Below the pieces are notes generated by a model that was not told the origin of the DNA, made no database searches, and was given only the letters and a program-made list of their open reading frames with translations. From an uncultured Bacteroidales bacterium (lineage in GTDB: Bacteria; Bacteroidota; Bacteroidia; Bacteroidales; F082): a DNA stretch of 59,127 bases. The stretch lies in the NCBI GenBank assembly GCA_905233445.1, contig CAJOEP010000019.1:1-59127 (forward strand). Direction: 5' to 3'. The position numbers and the translations under genes are program-made. Positions 37,750-46,855 of this stretch are shown here, one piece after another. The number at the start of each line of letters is the position of its first letter. The stretch's first letter is position 1.

Positions 37750-40700
37750 TTGAAAACTGTTATAAAGACTATATTAGGGCTGTTTTTTGCGTTATTTATT
37801 GCCGAAACCGACGCTTTGGCAAAGAATTCCGTGTTGGAGAGCGGCGTTTGGTATAAAATGTCGATTTCTTCCACTGGAATGTATAAACTGACGTATTCTG
37901 ATTTGGCGGCGATGGGAGTTGATGTCGCAAATATCAATCCGCGCAATATCAGCATATATCACAATGGTGGCGGCGTGCTTCCTAAAATCAATAAGAATTA
38001 CTATCCTGACGACCTTTATGAAATCCCGATTTTCGTTTCTGGAGAGGATGACGGCGTTTTCAATCAGAATGACTATATAATTTTTTATGCGAGAGGACCT
38101 GTCGTTTGGAAATATAATCGTGCCAGACAGTTTTACGCTCATGTGAAAAATCCATATACCGATTACACTTATGCTTTTCTCACCGTTGGCGACCATGCAG
38201 GCCGACGGATTCAGACAGCGACGGTGCCGGAAGGAAGTTTAGATACCGAAGTGATTGATTTTCTTGATTATAGTGTTAAGGATGTCGATGAAGTGAATAT
38301 CAACAATATGGGTTGTACATGGTTTTTCGACAGATTTGACATCACATTGCAGCGCGACTATGAGTTCACTTTTGATGATTTGAACACTTCAAAAAGCGCC
38401 AAGATAAAGGTGTCGATGGCTTCGAGAAACAGTTCGACGGCCACGATGACGTTGAAATATAACAATGTCCGGTTGTACAGCAAGTCGTTTGGAAATTCCA
38501 CGGTGCACGACTATGCGATGTGGGACACCAACTGTCTGGTGAGTTTCGAACCTGTCAGCAGTCCGATAAAAATCAACGCGGCCTATACGAGGGCGATGTC
38601 GTCGTCGGTGGCATGGATGGACTATATCAGCATAAACGCATGGCGTTATCTGAGAATGAGAGGTGACGTGATGACGTTCCGTAATCCAACTTGCAAAGAC
38701 ACATTGTCCATCTACAGATATGTGCTGCAAAATGCCTCCAACATGTTGAAGGTTTGGGATGTCACCGACCCGATAAACCCGACGGTTATGAACACTTCGT
38801 TAGCATCGAATACGATGTCATTTAGGGTTTATGGCAATGAGAATAACCAGTTTGTGGCGTTCAATGGCAATAGTTTCAGCACTCCTTCTTTCGTGGGTAC
38901 GGTTGCGAATCAGAATCTTCATGCATTGAAAGATATTGATTATCTGATAATTACGCATCCGGCATTTCAGTCGCATGCTGAGCGTCTGAAAGCGATACAT
39001 TCGCGTCTCGACGATTTGACTATTGAGATAGTGCAGCCGCAATATATTTATAATGAGTTTTCATGCGGTGCCCAGGACATAGCGGGAATCCGCAATTTTA
39101 TAAGGATGCTTTATAACAACAGCAGCGCGGAGCATAGAATAAAGTATGTATTGCTTTATGGCGACGCTTCGTACGATTACAAAAATCCCGAAGTGTGTTT
39201 CATCCCGACATGGGAGTCGTTTGAGAGCTGCAGGATTACATCTTCCATTGTCACAGATGATTTTTATGTATGTCTTGGAGATTATGAGGGAGATATGGAA
39301 ATAGGCACGGCCAGTTCGCAATATGCATCCATGATTGATTTGGCGATTGGAAGAATGCCGATTAAGACGGCATCGGAGGCGACGGCGGTGCTTGACAAAA
39401 TCGAGGCTTATATCGCTAAGAATCAAAAAACTATGAACAATTGGCGCAATGTGGTGACAATGATGTGTGATGACGAAGATTCCCAGTTTATTAATAACAT
39501 GGAATATCTTTCAAGGAATATCAATAGTTGGGGAGGAGATGTCATCGTTGATAAGATTTATCTCGACGCTTACAATCAGGTGGTCACTGCGAGCGGTCAA
39601 CGCTGTCCGGAGATTAACGAGGCGATTTTCAACAGGATTTCGAAGGGAACGTTGGTGTGGGCATATAACGGACATGGCGGTGAGATAGGCCTTGCCGATG
39701 AGCGTATCCTCACCATCGACAACATAAATTCATGGCAAAACATCCCGATGATGCCATTATTTGTCACTGCGACGTGCGAGTTTAGCAGGTTTGACGATCA
39801 TACAAGGACATCGGCGGGCGAGATGATGTTTACAAAAAACAACGGCGGAGCCATCGCCATGATAACAACAGCGCGAACCACTGGCGGAAGCCACGATTTG
39901 CTGGTGCGTACTTTTTCAAATATGTTCAAAATGCAACACGGCGAGTATCCGACAATGGGAGATATCTTTATGCATACAAAGGCAGATAAGTCTAAGAACA
40001 CAAGAGTTTTTACATTGTTTGGTGACCCCGCCTTGCGTCTCGCATATCCTAAAAACAATGTCGTTCTTACACATATAAACGGCAAACCGGTGGCTGCATC
40101 CAATGATACTCTTATGAAGAATGATACTCTTAAGGCATTGAGTACTATTGAGTTAAAGGGAATGGTTGCTGATAATTTCGGAGACAGGATGACTGATTTC
40201 AACGGCGTGGTGAGCGTGTCGGTTTACGATAAAGAGAACACTTATCGTACAAAAGGCGATAATGGAGGCTCGGTTTATAGTTTCAAGATGCGAAACAGCT
40301 TGCTGTTTGAAGGAAAGGCATCTGTGGAAGCGGGAGAGTTTACTGTAAGTTTCACTGTTCCGAAAGATATCAACTACAGCTATGGGGATGGATTGATTAG
40401 TTTTTACGCCACTGACTATGATACTGACGCTAACGGTATGTATTCGAATATTATCGTAGGAGGTTACAACAACGCTGCACTACCTGATGTGGATGGTCCT
40501 GAAGCCCGTGTATTCATTGACGACACCTTGTTCGTGAGCGGCGGAATAACACATGAGAATCCGGCGTTCTACGCTTTAATCCGCGACGAACATGGCATAA
40601 ACACAACGGGATCCGGTATTGGGCATGATATCACCGTCACCCTGACAGGAGCTACGAAAAAGACGTATAATCTGAATTCCTATTATGAGAATGTTTCAAG

Positions 40701-41145
40701 TGTAAATGATTGGGGGTTAATATCTTATCGTTTCTATGACCTTAACGAGGGCGAGCATCATCTCAGCTTTAAAGTTTGGGACATATATAATAACTCGACG
40801 ACTGTCTGTCTTGATTTTACCGTTGTTAAGAGCCAAAATGTCGCTATCGAGAACATCTATAACTCGCCTAACCCTATGACAAGCTATACAAACTTCAGTT
40901 TTGAGCATAATCAGAGTGGAAATATTACTGTGGAGATTAGAATTTACGATATCAACGGGCGGTTGGTGAAGACAATTACAGACTATAGATATGGCACTTC
41001 GACGCGTATCGAGCCGATATATTGGGACGGCACGTCCGACAGCGGAATGCCTTTGGGGTCTGGTGTTTATGTGTATAACGTTACAATCACCGGCAGCAAT
41101 AACGAGAGACAGTCTGGTTTTTCAAAACTAGTTATCGCGAGGTGA
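37750..41145 (+). CDS. porU: PorU, type IX secretion system C-terminal signal peptidase/sortase
   Basis: 1131 aa from the proposed TTG start, giving a clear signal peptide (KTVIKTILGLFFALFIAETD, then ALA). The longer frame from 37645 would place a promoter inside the gene. C25-peptidase-type catalytic residues are His642 (AYNGHGGEIGLAD) and Cys676 (FVTATCEFSRFDD). The C-terminus (NIYNSPNPMTSYTNFSFE, VYVYNVTITGS) is the FlgD-like/CTD type. PorU cleaves the CTD of T9SS cargo and attaches it to A-LPS on the surface. porV follows after 109 nt. Confidence 0.92.
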   Translation: MKTVIKTILGLFFALFIAETDALAKNSVLESGVWYKMSISSTGMYKLTYSDLAAMGVDVANINPRNISIYHNGGGVLPKINKNYYPDDLYEIPIFVSGEDDGVFNQNDYIIFYARGPVVWKYNRARQFYAHVKNPYTDYTYAFLTVGDHAGRRIQTATVPEGSLDTEVIDFLDYSVKDVDEVNINNMGCTWFFDRFDITLQRDYEFTFDDLNTSKSAKIKVSMASRNSSTATMTLKYNNVRLYSKSFGNSTVHDYAMWDTNCLVSFEPVSSPIKINAAYTRAMSSSVAWMDYISINAWRYLRMRGDVMTFRNPTCKDTLSIYRYVLQNASNMLKVWDVTDPINPTVMNTSLASNTMSFRVYGNENNQFVAFNGNSFSTPSFVGTVANQNLHALKDIDYLIITHPAFQSHAERLKAIHSRLDDLTIEIVQPQYIYNEFSCGAQDIAGIRNFIRMLYNNSSAEHRIKYVLLYGDASYDYKNPEVCFIPTWESFESCRITSSIVTDDFYVCLGDYEGDMEIGTASSQYASMIDLAIGRMPIKTASEATAVLDKIEAYIAKNQKTMNNWRNVVTMMCDDEDSQFINNMEYLSRNINSWGGDVIVDKIYLDAYNQVVTASGQRCPEINEAIFNRISKGTLVWAYNGHGGEIGLADERILTIDNINSWQNIPMMPLFVTATCEFSRFDDHTRTSAGEMMFTKNNGGAIAMITTARTTGGSHDLLVRTFSNMFKMQHGEYPTMGDIFMHTKADKSKNTRVFTLFGDPALRLAYPKNNVVLTHINGKPVAASNDTLMKNDTLKALSTIELKGMVADNFGDRMTDFNGVVSVSVYDKENTYRTKGDNGGSVYSFKMRNSLLFEGKASVEAGEFTVSFTVPKDINYSYGDGLISFYATDYDTDANGMYSNIIVGGYNNAALPDVDGPEARVFIDDTLFVSGGITHENPAFYALIRDEHGINTTGSGIGHDITVTLTGATKKTYNLNSYYENVSSVNDWGLISYRFYDLNEGEHHLSFKVWDIYNNSTTVCLDFTVVKSQNVAIENIYNSPNPMTSYTNFSFEHNQSGNITVEIRIYDINGRLVKTITDYRYGTSTRIEPIYWDGTSDSGMPLGSGVYVYNVTITGSNNERQSGFSKLVIAR

Positions 41146-41233
41146 CATTAATTAATAAGGTGTGAAAAATTGATTAATATTGTTTGTTTTGAACAATAAA
41201 AATTTTTAATGTTCGTTAAAAGGAATAAATGTT

Positions 41234-41241
41234 TAATTTTG
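41234..41241 (+). promoter_or_regulatory. -7 element before porV
   Basis: TAATTTTG 13 nt before the porV ATG, which gives a very short leader. No -33 TTTG at ideal distance. Confidence 0.6.
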
Positions 41242-41254
41242 CAGAATAATTTAA

Positions 41255-42502
41255 ATGAATATGTTTAAAAAATCTTTTGTTATTTTGATGAGTCTTTTGA
41301 TGACGGGAGTCATTGCAAAAGCACAGATGCAGGAGACCGGTCAGGATTTGGAATACAATGTCATTTCGACAGCTGTTCCGTTCATGATCATCGCTCCTGA
41401 AGCACGTTCGGCCGGTATGGGAGATTTGGGTGTTTCGACATCGCCAGATGTTTATTCAATGCATTGGAACGCGGCAAAATATGCATTTATTGAAGACGAT
41501 TTCAGTATCGGTTTGGCATACAGCCCATGGTTGAGAAAGCTTGTTCCCGACATGAACATCGCATATCTCGCAGTGTCAAAACGTGTTAGCAGCAAGTCAA
41601 CAATTGCCGGTTCTTTGCGTTATTTCACATTAGGTGAAATCAACTTCCGTGGTGATGCCAATGAAGATTTGGGAACATATTCGCCAAATGAGTTCTCCAT
41701 TGACCTCGCTTATTCAAGAAAACTTGGCGATTATTTATCGGCTGCGGTGAGCGGACGATTCATTTATTCGCATCTCACACAAGGAGTTAAGAACTATTCA
41801 AGAGCTGCATGGTCGGTGGCGGCAGATATCGGCGTCTATTATCAGAGACCTGTTTATTTCAACACAATTGACGGTGAGATCTCATGGGGTATTGCAATCA
41901 CCAATATGGGTAGCAAGATGAGCTATACCAACGCCAACTCAAGAACAGACTTCATCCCGACGAACTTGCGATTGGGTCCGACATTAAAGCTTAATATTGA
42001 TGAGTATAACTCAATTGCTTTGTCTGTGGATATCAATAAGTTACTCGTTCCAACACCTCCGGAGTACGCTTTTTATACCGATTCACTCGGCGTGCAGCAT
42101 CCGATGTATGATGCAAATGGCAATAGAGTCATTGCGAAAGGTATGGATCCGAATGTGTCAATGATTCAGGGTATGATTCAGTCATTCTACGACGCTCCGG
42201 GTGGATTCAGCGAGGAGTTGAAGGAGTTTACATGGAGTATCGGTGCCGAATATTGGTACAATAAGGTGTTTGCGGTACGTGCCGGTTATTTCCACGAGTC
42301 ACAGATGAAGGGTAACCGTAAATACTTGACATTCGGCGCAGGCTTGCGTTACAATGTGTTCGCTATCGACGTGTCGTATCTTGTGCCAGTTAACAACAAA
42401 GCTAACTCAGGAACAAATCCTCTCGAAGGTACATTGCGTTTCAACCTCGCGTTTAATATCAACAAGTGGGGGGAGAACACGAGATTGGAGAAAGTCGATT
42501 GA
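41255..42502 (+). CDS. porV: PorV (LptO), T9SS outer membrane shuttle protein
   Basis: 415 aa outer membrane beta-barrel. Signal peptide, then APEARSAGMGDLGVSTSPDV and HWNAAKYAFIEDDFS, the typical start of PorV; the barrel ends NPLEGTLRFNLAFNIN. PorV collects cargo from the translocon and presents it to PorU. Placement right after porU is the common arrangement. A TTCG-loop terminator follows. Confidence 0.94.
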   Translation: MNMFKKSFVILMSLLMTGVIAKAQMQETGQDLEYNVISTAVPFMIIAPEARSAGMGDLGVSTSPDVYSMHWNAAKYAFIEDDFSIGLAYSPWLRKLVPDMNIAYLAVSKRVSSKSTIAGSLRYFTLGEINFRGDANEDLGTYSPNEFSIDLAYSRKLGDYLSAAVSGRFIYSHLTQGVKNYSRAAWSVAADIGVYYQRPVYFNTIDGEISWGIAITNMGSKMSYTNANSRTDFIPTNLRLGPTLKLNIDEYNSIALSVDINKLLVPTPPEYAFYTDSLGVQHPMYDANGNRVIAKGMDPNVSMIQGMIQSFYDAPGGFSEELKEFTWSIGAEYWYNKVFAVRAGYFHESQMKGNRKYLTFGAGLRYNVFAIDVSYLVPVNNKANSGTNPLEGTLRFNLAFNINKWGENTRLEKVD

Positions 42503-42531
42503 TAGTTTAGAGTTAAGAGTTTAGAGTTAAG

Positions 42532-42561
42532 GGATGTGGTTCGCCACATCCTTTTTTTTTA
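42532..42561 (+). terminator. Terminator after porV
   Basis: A perfect 8-bp stem GGATGTGG/CCACATCC closed by a TTCG tetraloop, with a long T run. AGAGTTTAGAGTTAAG microrepeats precede it from 42504. Confidence 0.95.
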
Positions 42562-42602
42562 TTTTTTTGAAAAAATACGGCTGCTCGTATTGAAAAATGT
42601 TG

Positions 42603-42610
42603 TATTTTTG
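42603..42610 (+). promoter_or_regulatory. -7 element of module copy 2
   Basis: TATTTTTG 176 nt before the second mini-protein gene, so a long leader is likely. No phased repeat array like the one before copy 1 is seen in the leader. Confidence 0.55.
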
Positions 42611-42786
42611 CAGAACCAAAAATGGAAATTTCATGAAACAAGTCTGTATTTTATTATTTTCAGATTCGCATTGGTAATTTAATTTATTGATTATCAATGA
42701 TTTCTTTGATTTTTTCATCTATGGTGTTGTGCCGGCATGATGTCGGCTGAGTAATTATTTTTATTAACAACTAAAAATTTAAAAGG

Positions 42787-43062
42787 ATGAGAAAATCAAA
42801 ATTTAAAGTGCTGTCTGTAGCTGTTATCTTAATGATGGCGCTAGGATTGACGACATCGCTGACGATGAATGGTCAAAATGGTAAAACTGACGGTTTTTTT
42901 CGTGGTGGTTATGACAATTATGATTACCGTGATGTTGAAGCTGATGTGGCTGGTGGAATAACCAATGGATCTTTTGATATGCCAGCGCCGTTGGGAGATG
43001 GATTGGCAGTGATGCTTATTGCCGGAGTGGGGTATTTGATTAGAGTAAAGAGTAGAGAGTAG
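42787..43062 (+). CDS. Small secreted protein of unknown function with C-terminal hydrophobic tail (copy 2)
   Basis: 91 aa. A signal peptide (MRKSKFKVLSVAVILMMALG...) is followed by GKTDGFFRGGYDNYDYRD, a short variable middle and the tail PLGDGLAVMLIAGVGYLIRV with a basic end KSRE. Shares DGFF near the mature N-terminus and the P-x-G-x-G-L...M..AG..Y...K tail with the 97-aa protein at 15096. It precedes a paralogous lipoprotein by 25 nt. Function unknown; the tail may be a membrane anchor or sorting signal. Confidence 0.8.
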   Translation: MRKSKFKVLSVAVILMMALGLTTSLTMNGQNGKTDGFFRGGYDNYDYRDVEADVAGGITNGSFDMPAPLGDGLAVMLIAGVGYLIRVKSRE

Positions 43063-43087
43063 AGATAACAGATAATAGAGTAAAGAG

Positions 43088-44665
43088 ATGAAAAGAGTTT
43101 GGATTATAGTAATGAGTTTGGCATTGATGTTGGGGGCGACACAGTGCAAGAAGGAAATAAAGGAAGAGATACCTTATAATAATAAAGCAGTTAATATTGG
43201 GTTGCGGCCAGTTAATGGTGGCAACAGGCTTTATATCGATTCTGAGACTGGAGAGGTTGAATTTGACTACACTGATGAGATAATCGTGGTAAGCAATGGA
43301 TTATATGTCGGAAGGTTATGGTATGATGCTGATGCTGAAGCGTTTTATGGCACTATCATGGACCCGTCGCCGGACGATTATCTGCATTTTTACTATCTTG
43401 GTAATATGGGGCTTTATGATTTGGATGAATATAGCGACTGTGTTACTGTAGATATATCTAATCAAATCAACGGATTACCGCTGATTTCATACGGACATTC
43501 AACCGAGAAATACTCTGAAGATATTGAGTATTATGAGGCTGTGCTTGAGAATAAGTGCGCTTTGGCAAAGTTTGACGTTTCGTTGGCGACGGAGTCATCT
43601 TCATCCATATGTGTAACTGGTATGAATAACACGGTTTTTATTGATTTTGCACAAGCCTCGTTCGATTATTACATGGAGAACGATGGCAAAATAATGCTTC
43701 CAAGTGGAAATTACGCACATTGGGCAATAGTGTTACCGCAACAGGCATTGTCAGAAGGCCCGGTGGGTTCGGCATATGCGGGAAGATGTGTCGGGCGTAG
43801 AAGTGCGGTGCCTGAAATCGTTGTAAATGCTTACGTTGATAATATCAGATTAGATATGGATGCTATCAGGCAGCCTGAAGGAGCTTTGAACGGGGCGTTT
43901 ACAGTGAATGGTAGCGGAAAGCAGGTCGTTTTTTCCAAAGGGAATCTGTCGTATAGCAGAATCAGTTGCGACTGGAACTTCTTGGATAATCAATACAGTT
44001 TTATTGAGAACAGACATAATATGAATATTGGACGCAACTGTTCGAATCTGTCAACGATATCGCTGTTTGCATTCGGGCAGTCGGGATATGACCATGGAGC
44101 TGCCAGTTTCAGGCCATATGAGACGTACACTCAACAAACGTATTTTAACGCATATAGCGGTTACCATTTGAATTTGTATAATTATTCAGGAAAAGCCGAC
44201 TGGGGGTATAATGCCATCTGCAATGGCGGGAACACCAACAAACAATGGAGAACTCTTCAAGGTAACGAGTGGAACTATATTTTTACGGGACGTGATGGAG
44301 CTGATGAGAAATATGCCAAAGCTACAGTGTGTGGTATTATGGGTGTTGTGGTGTTGCCTGATGAATGGATTGCACCATATGATGGATGCTTTACGTATGG
44401 TGATGATGTGGTTTTTGATGATAACGATTACTCCGAAAGTGACTGGGCGTTGATGGAGGATGCAGGCGCTATCTTTTTGCCGATGGCGGGATACCGTTAT
44501 GGTGAATGGGCTTATGGAGCCAACATGACTGGTAGGTATTGGTCGAGTTCGGTGAGCGACAAATATTCTGCTTATGGCGTATATATTAATCAAGATGGAA
44601 CGTTCAATCCGCATTATAACCTCCAGCGAAATGCGGGAATGTCGGTTCGTTTGGTTACTGATTAG
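43088..44665 (+). CDS. Surface lipoprotein with C-terminal FISUMP-like domain (copy 2)
   Basis: 525 aa. Lipobox GATQC20KK, the same TQCKK as copy 1. VEFDYTDEIIVVSNGLYVGR and DYLHFYYLGNMG align with copy 1. The C-terminal half has FTVNGSGKQVVFSKGNLSY, WRTLQGNEWNYIFTGRD, AGAIFLPMAGYRYGEWAYG, TGRYWSSSVSD and GMSVRLVTD. It is probably an outer membrane surface lipoprotein whose partner is the mini protein. Its role is unknown. It converges with the C25 protease gene. Confidence 0.78.
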   Translation: MKRVWIIVMSLALMLGATQCKKEIKEEIPYNNKAVNIGLRPVNGGNRLYIDSETGEVEFDYTDEIIVVSNGLYVGRLWYDADAEAFYGTIMDPSPDDYLHFYYLGNMGLYDLDEYSDCVTVDISNQINGLPLISYGHSTEKYSEDIEYYEAVLENKCALAKFDVSLATESSSSICVTGMNNTVFIDFAQASFDYYMENDGKIMLPSGNYAHWAIVLPQQALSEGPVGSAYAGRCVGRRSAVPEIVVNAYVDNIRLDMDAIRQPEGALNGAFTVNGSGKQVVFSKGNLSYSRISCDWNFLDNQYSFIENRHNMNIGRNCSNLSTISLFAFGQSGYDHGAASFRPYETYTQQTYFNAYSGYHLNLYNYSGKADWGYNAICNGGNTNKQWRTLQGNEWNYIFTGRDGADEKYAKATVCGIMGVVVLPDEWIAPYDGCFTYGDDVVFDDNDYSESDWALMEDAGAIFLPMAGYRYGEWAYGANMTGRYWSSSVSDKYSAYGVYINQDGTFNPHYNLQRNAGMSVRLVTD

Positions 44666-44676
44666 TGCGCTCGTTT

Positions 44677-46497
44677 TTACTGTTTGATGAGTCTTCTAAC
44701 CACGGCGTTTCGACCGGATATGATGACGTAATAGATGCCGTGGTTTAGATCGTCGCAGTCTATCGTTATGTGTGAATTGTCGTGAGTGCTCCCGATGTTT
44801 TTGACCTGTTGGCCTATTGCATTGATAATTATTATGTTGGAAATGTCATTGCCGACAATGTGGAGCGTTCCACTGGTGGGATTAGGATAGAAATCGATAT
44901 TGTCGGAGTTGTACTCTTCATCAATACCAGCCAAGTTGTTGACAAAGATTAGGCTTTCGTGGCGGTAATGGTTTTGTTTTGTCGCCACTACTTTGATAGT
45001 GTCGTTTTCATCAAGAAAGTCGGTGTAGTGGAGCGTCAACGGGCTGCCATTGGATTTGCCTCTCGCAATCAGTTGATTGTCAACGGATAAGGCGACAAAA
45101 GCATTATTGTCAGTCTGGATGGTGACACTTTGGGTGCCTGGAAGAATGTTCTCGGGATGTGATACTGTTAGGTGTTGCGGAATATCGGAATACAGTTGAA
45201 GGTAAGCGTCGCCGAAATAATGGAACAGGTGATATGTGATTGCTTTTTTGCTCGAGTTATATGGCAGATTCGATTGGTTTAAATAGTATTTGCCGTAGGC
45301 GTTGGCGAACGCAGGATATTGAAAATCGATTGATTGTGAACCGTAATCTGGCATAAAGTCGGGGTAGAGGTAGTCGAAGAATCCCCAGACATAGGTATCG
45401 TTGACGTAGGAGTACGAAAACTGTGAGGCCGCAATGATGCCTACGGCACCGTTTTGTATGCGCAGGAAACGCTCGGCGAGGCAGTCGTGAACGCTGTCAC
45501 CGTAGCTGAAGTCGCCTGTTTGGCAGTTGGCCGACATTATGAATGTGAGCTTGTCGTTGTTGAGATCATTGATGTGAGAGACAGTGTACTCGGGCTCACC
45601 CCACGATTGGAATGTTCCATGGTCACGGTGGATGAACAAGTAAGAGCCGTTTTCCAAAGCTTGTGTTATTTGGCTGGCGTTTCCGCTCCAGTCGGTGAGA
45701 TGCGACATGGTGGATGGTATGTATCCGAGGCCGTCGGGGCCGAAGTAATTAAGCACTTGTTCGGTTCTTTGGCCTGTTGACCACACGGAATCCGGTATGC
45801 CTTGATGTATCGCATTGATATGAATGACGTCTTTGCCATTGTTTTCGAGGTAGCCGGCGACTATTTCGGTGCAAAGCTGGAACCAGCGAGAGCGTTGGTA
45901 TCCCATTGCAGTGATTGGGTGAGCGTAATAGTATCCGTCAGTATAAGGATGGCGTTCGTATTGCAAGGTTTTCTGCACCATGATTTGGGCTTCATTGCCG
46001 TTAGAGGCTGGCATGCGGGCGATAACGATATCAGGAAGGTTGTCGTTGTTGAAGTCAACTAATTTATTATCAGAGAGATATGGCTCATAGGCGTGACCTT
46101 CTGGATGGTTGGTGAGTGCGTAAGAAGTGATGCCTAGTGCGGGGTCGTCGTTGTAGTCACCGAGTAGCAACACGGCGGCTGGGGCTGGGTTCCACTGTTC
46201 GTAGCTTTGTTGGAGATAAGCCTTTAATGAATCCGGATTGTTTGCGCATATGTTGTCGAGCATCGCCACACGTGTTATAATGCCTTGTGTTTCGCGGAAG
46301 TTGCGGAGCGTGTCGGCCCATGCTTTTATTTCGGGGTCATCTGGAGTTATAATCAGGTAGTCGCAGCCGTCGCGCCGATAGTTTTCGATGGAGGATGTTC
46401 GCGGAGCGTTGAGAAAGTCAGGGATTTGTGCAAAAACTGATTGGTTGGTTTGGATGACCAATAAAAACAGGGATAATATTTGTAATAGTTTTTGCAT
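44677..46497 (-). CDS. C25-family (gingipain-like) cysteine protease with T9SS sorting tail
   Basis: 606 aa from the ATG at 46497 (signal peptide MQKLLQILSLFLLVIQTNQS). A longer reading from 46548 would begin within the promoter and a dispersed repeat. The C25 catalytic pair is in SYLFIHRDHGTFQSWGE (His) and FIMSANCQTGDFSYGD (Cys). The last 80 residues (IDFYPNPTSGTLHIVGNDIS...YYVIISGRNAVVRRLIKQ) fit a type A T9SS C-terminal domain. It is likely exported through the system built by porU/porV nearby and anchored at the surface. Confidence 0.88.
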   Translation of the reverse strand: MQKLLQILSLFLLVIQTNQSVFAQIPDFLNAPRTSSIENYRRDGCDYLIITPDDPEIKAWADTLRNFRETQGIITRVAMLDNICANNPDSLKAYLQQSYEQWNPAPAAVLLLGDYNDDPALGITSYALTNHPEGHAYEPYLSDNKLVDFNNDNLPDIVIARMPASNGNEAQIMVQKTLQYERHPYTDGYYYAHPITAMGYQRSRWFQLCTEIVAGYLENNGKDVIHINAIHQGIPDSVWSTGQRTEQVLNYFGPDGLGYIPSTMSHLTDWSGNASQITQALENGSYLFIHRDHGTFQSWGEPEYTVSHINDLNNDKLTFIMSANCQTGDFSYGDSVHDCLAERFLRIQNGAVGIIAASQFSYSYVNDTYVWGFFDYLYPDFMPDYGSQSIDFQYPAFANAYGKYYLNQSNLPYNSSKKAITYHLFHYFGDAYLQLYSDIPQHLTVSHPENILPGTQSVTIQTDNNAFVALSVDNQLIARGKSNGSPLTLHYTDFLDENDTIKVVATKQNHYRHESLIFVNNLAGIDEEYNSDNIDFYPNPTSGTLHIVGNDISNIIIINAIGQQVKNIGSTHDNSHITIDCDDLNHGIYYVIISGRNAVVRRLIKQ

Positions 46498-46506
46498 AAT
46501 TGAATG

Positions 46507-46545
46507 GGGTTCCTCGCTTCGCTTGGAATGACAGATGCAAAAATA
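46507..46545 (-). promoter_or_regulatory. Promoter box and dispersed repeat before the C25 protease gene
   Basis: On the minus strand TATTTTTG (46545-46538) is the -7 box. Just after it, 46534-46507 holds a CTGTCATTCCAAGCGAAGCG element, the type of repeat whose spurious translation reads SKRSEEP. The repeat therefore sits in the 5' leader of the protease mRNA. Confidence 0.7.
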
Positions 46546-46550
46546 CAAAA

Positions 46551-46580
46551 AAAAGAGACAACTTCACGCTGTCTCTTTTT
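46551..46580 (-). terminator. Terminator after rpmH
   Basis: A 10-bp stem AAAAGAGACA/TGTCTCTTTT with a 9-nt loop and T runs on both strands. On the minus strand it ends the rpmH transcript and abuts the -7 box of the next gene. Confidence 0.85.
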
Positions 46581-46618
46581 TGTAACCTTAAATAATTATC
46601 AGGTACGGCTTCGCCGAA

Positions 46619-46765
46619 TCAATACTCGTCAGATACTGTGAGCTTCTTTCTGCCTTTTGCGCGGCGGGCTTTCAAAACCTTGCGGCCGTTAGCAGTTGCC
46701 ATTCTTTCTCTGAAACCGTGTTTGTTCTTGCGTCTTCTGTTCGATGGTTGAAATGTACGTTTCAT
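46619..46765 (-). CDS. rpmH: 50S ribosomal protein L34
   Basis: A 48-aa gene reading [20 protein letters not shown], then [20 protein letters not shown] and the end KLTVSDEY. It is a full L34 with the family's short basic sequence. It has its own promoter box and terminator. Confidence 0.97.
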   Translation of the reverse strand: MKRTFQPSNRRRKNKHGFRERMATANGRKVLKARRAKGRKKLTVSDEY

Positions 46766-46809
46766 TGTATTATAATTTTATTTTTTTTCTTTGCCTAATT
46801 TTCGGACTG

Positions 46810-46817
46810 CAAAAATA
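46810..46817 (-). promoter_or_regulatory. -7 element before rpmH
   Basis: TATTTTTG on the minus strand, 45 nt before the rpmH start codon. Confidence 0.65.
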
Positions 46818-46855
46818 CACAATTTTATAATACGCACAACATTTTTTTTGAAAAA

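Noticed and set aside
46498..46548. N-terminal extension of the C25 protease
   Set aside because: The codons come from a dispersed repeat and overlap the promoter; the signal peptide begins at 46497.
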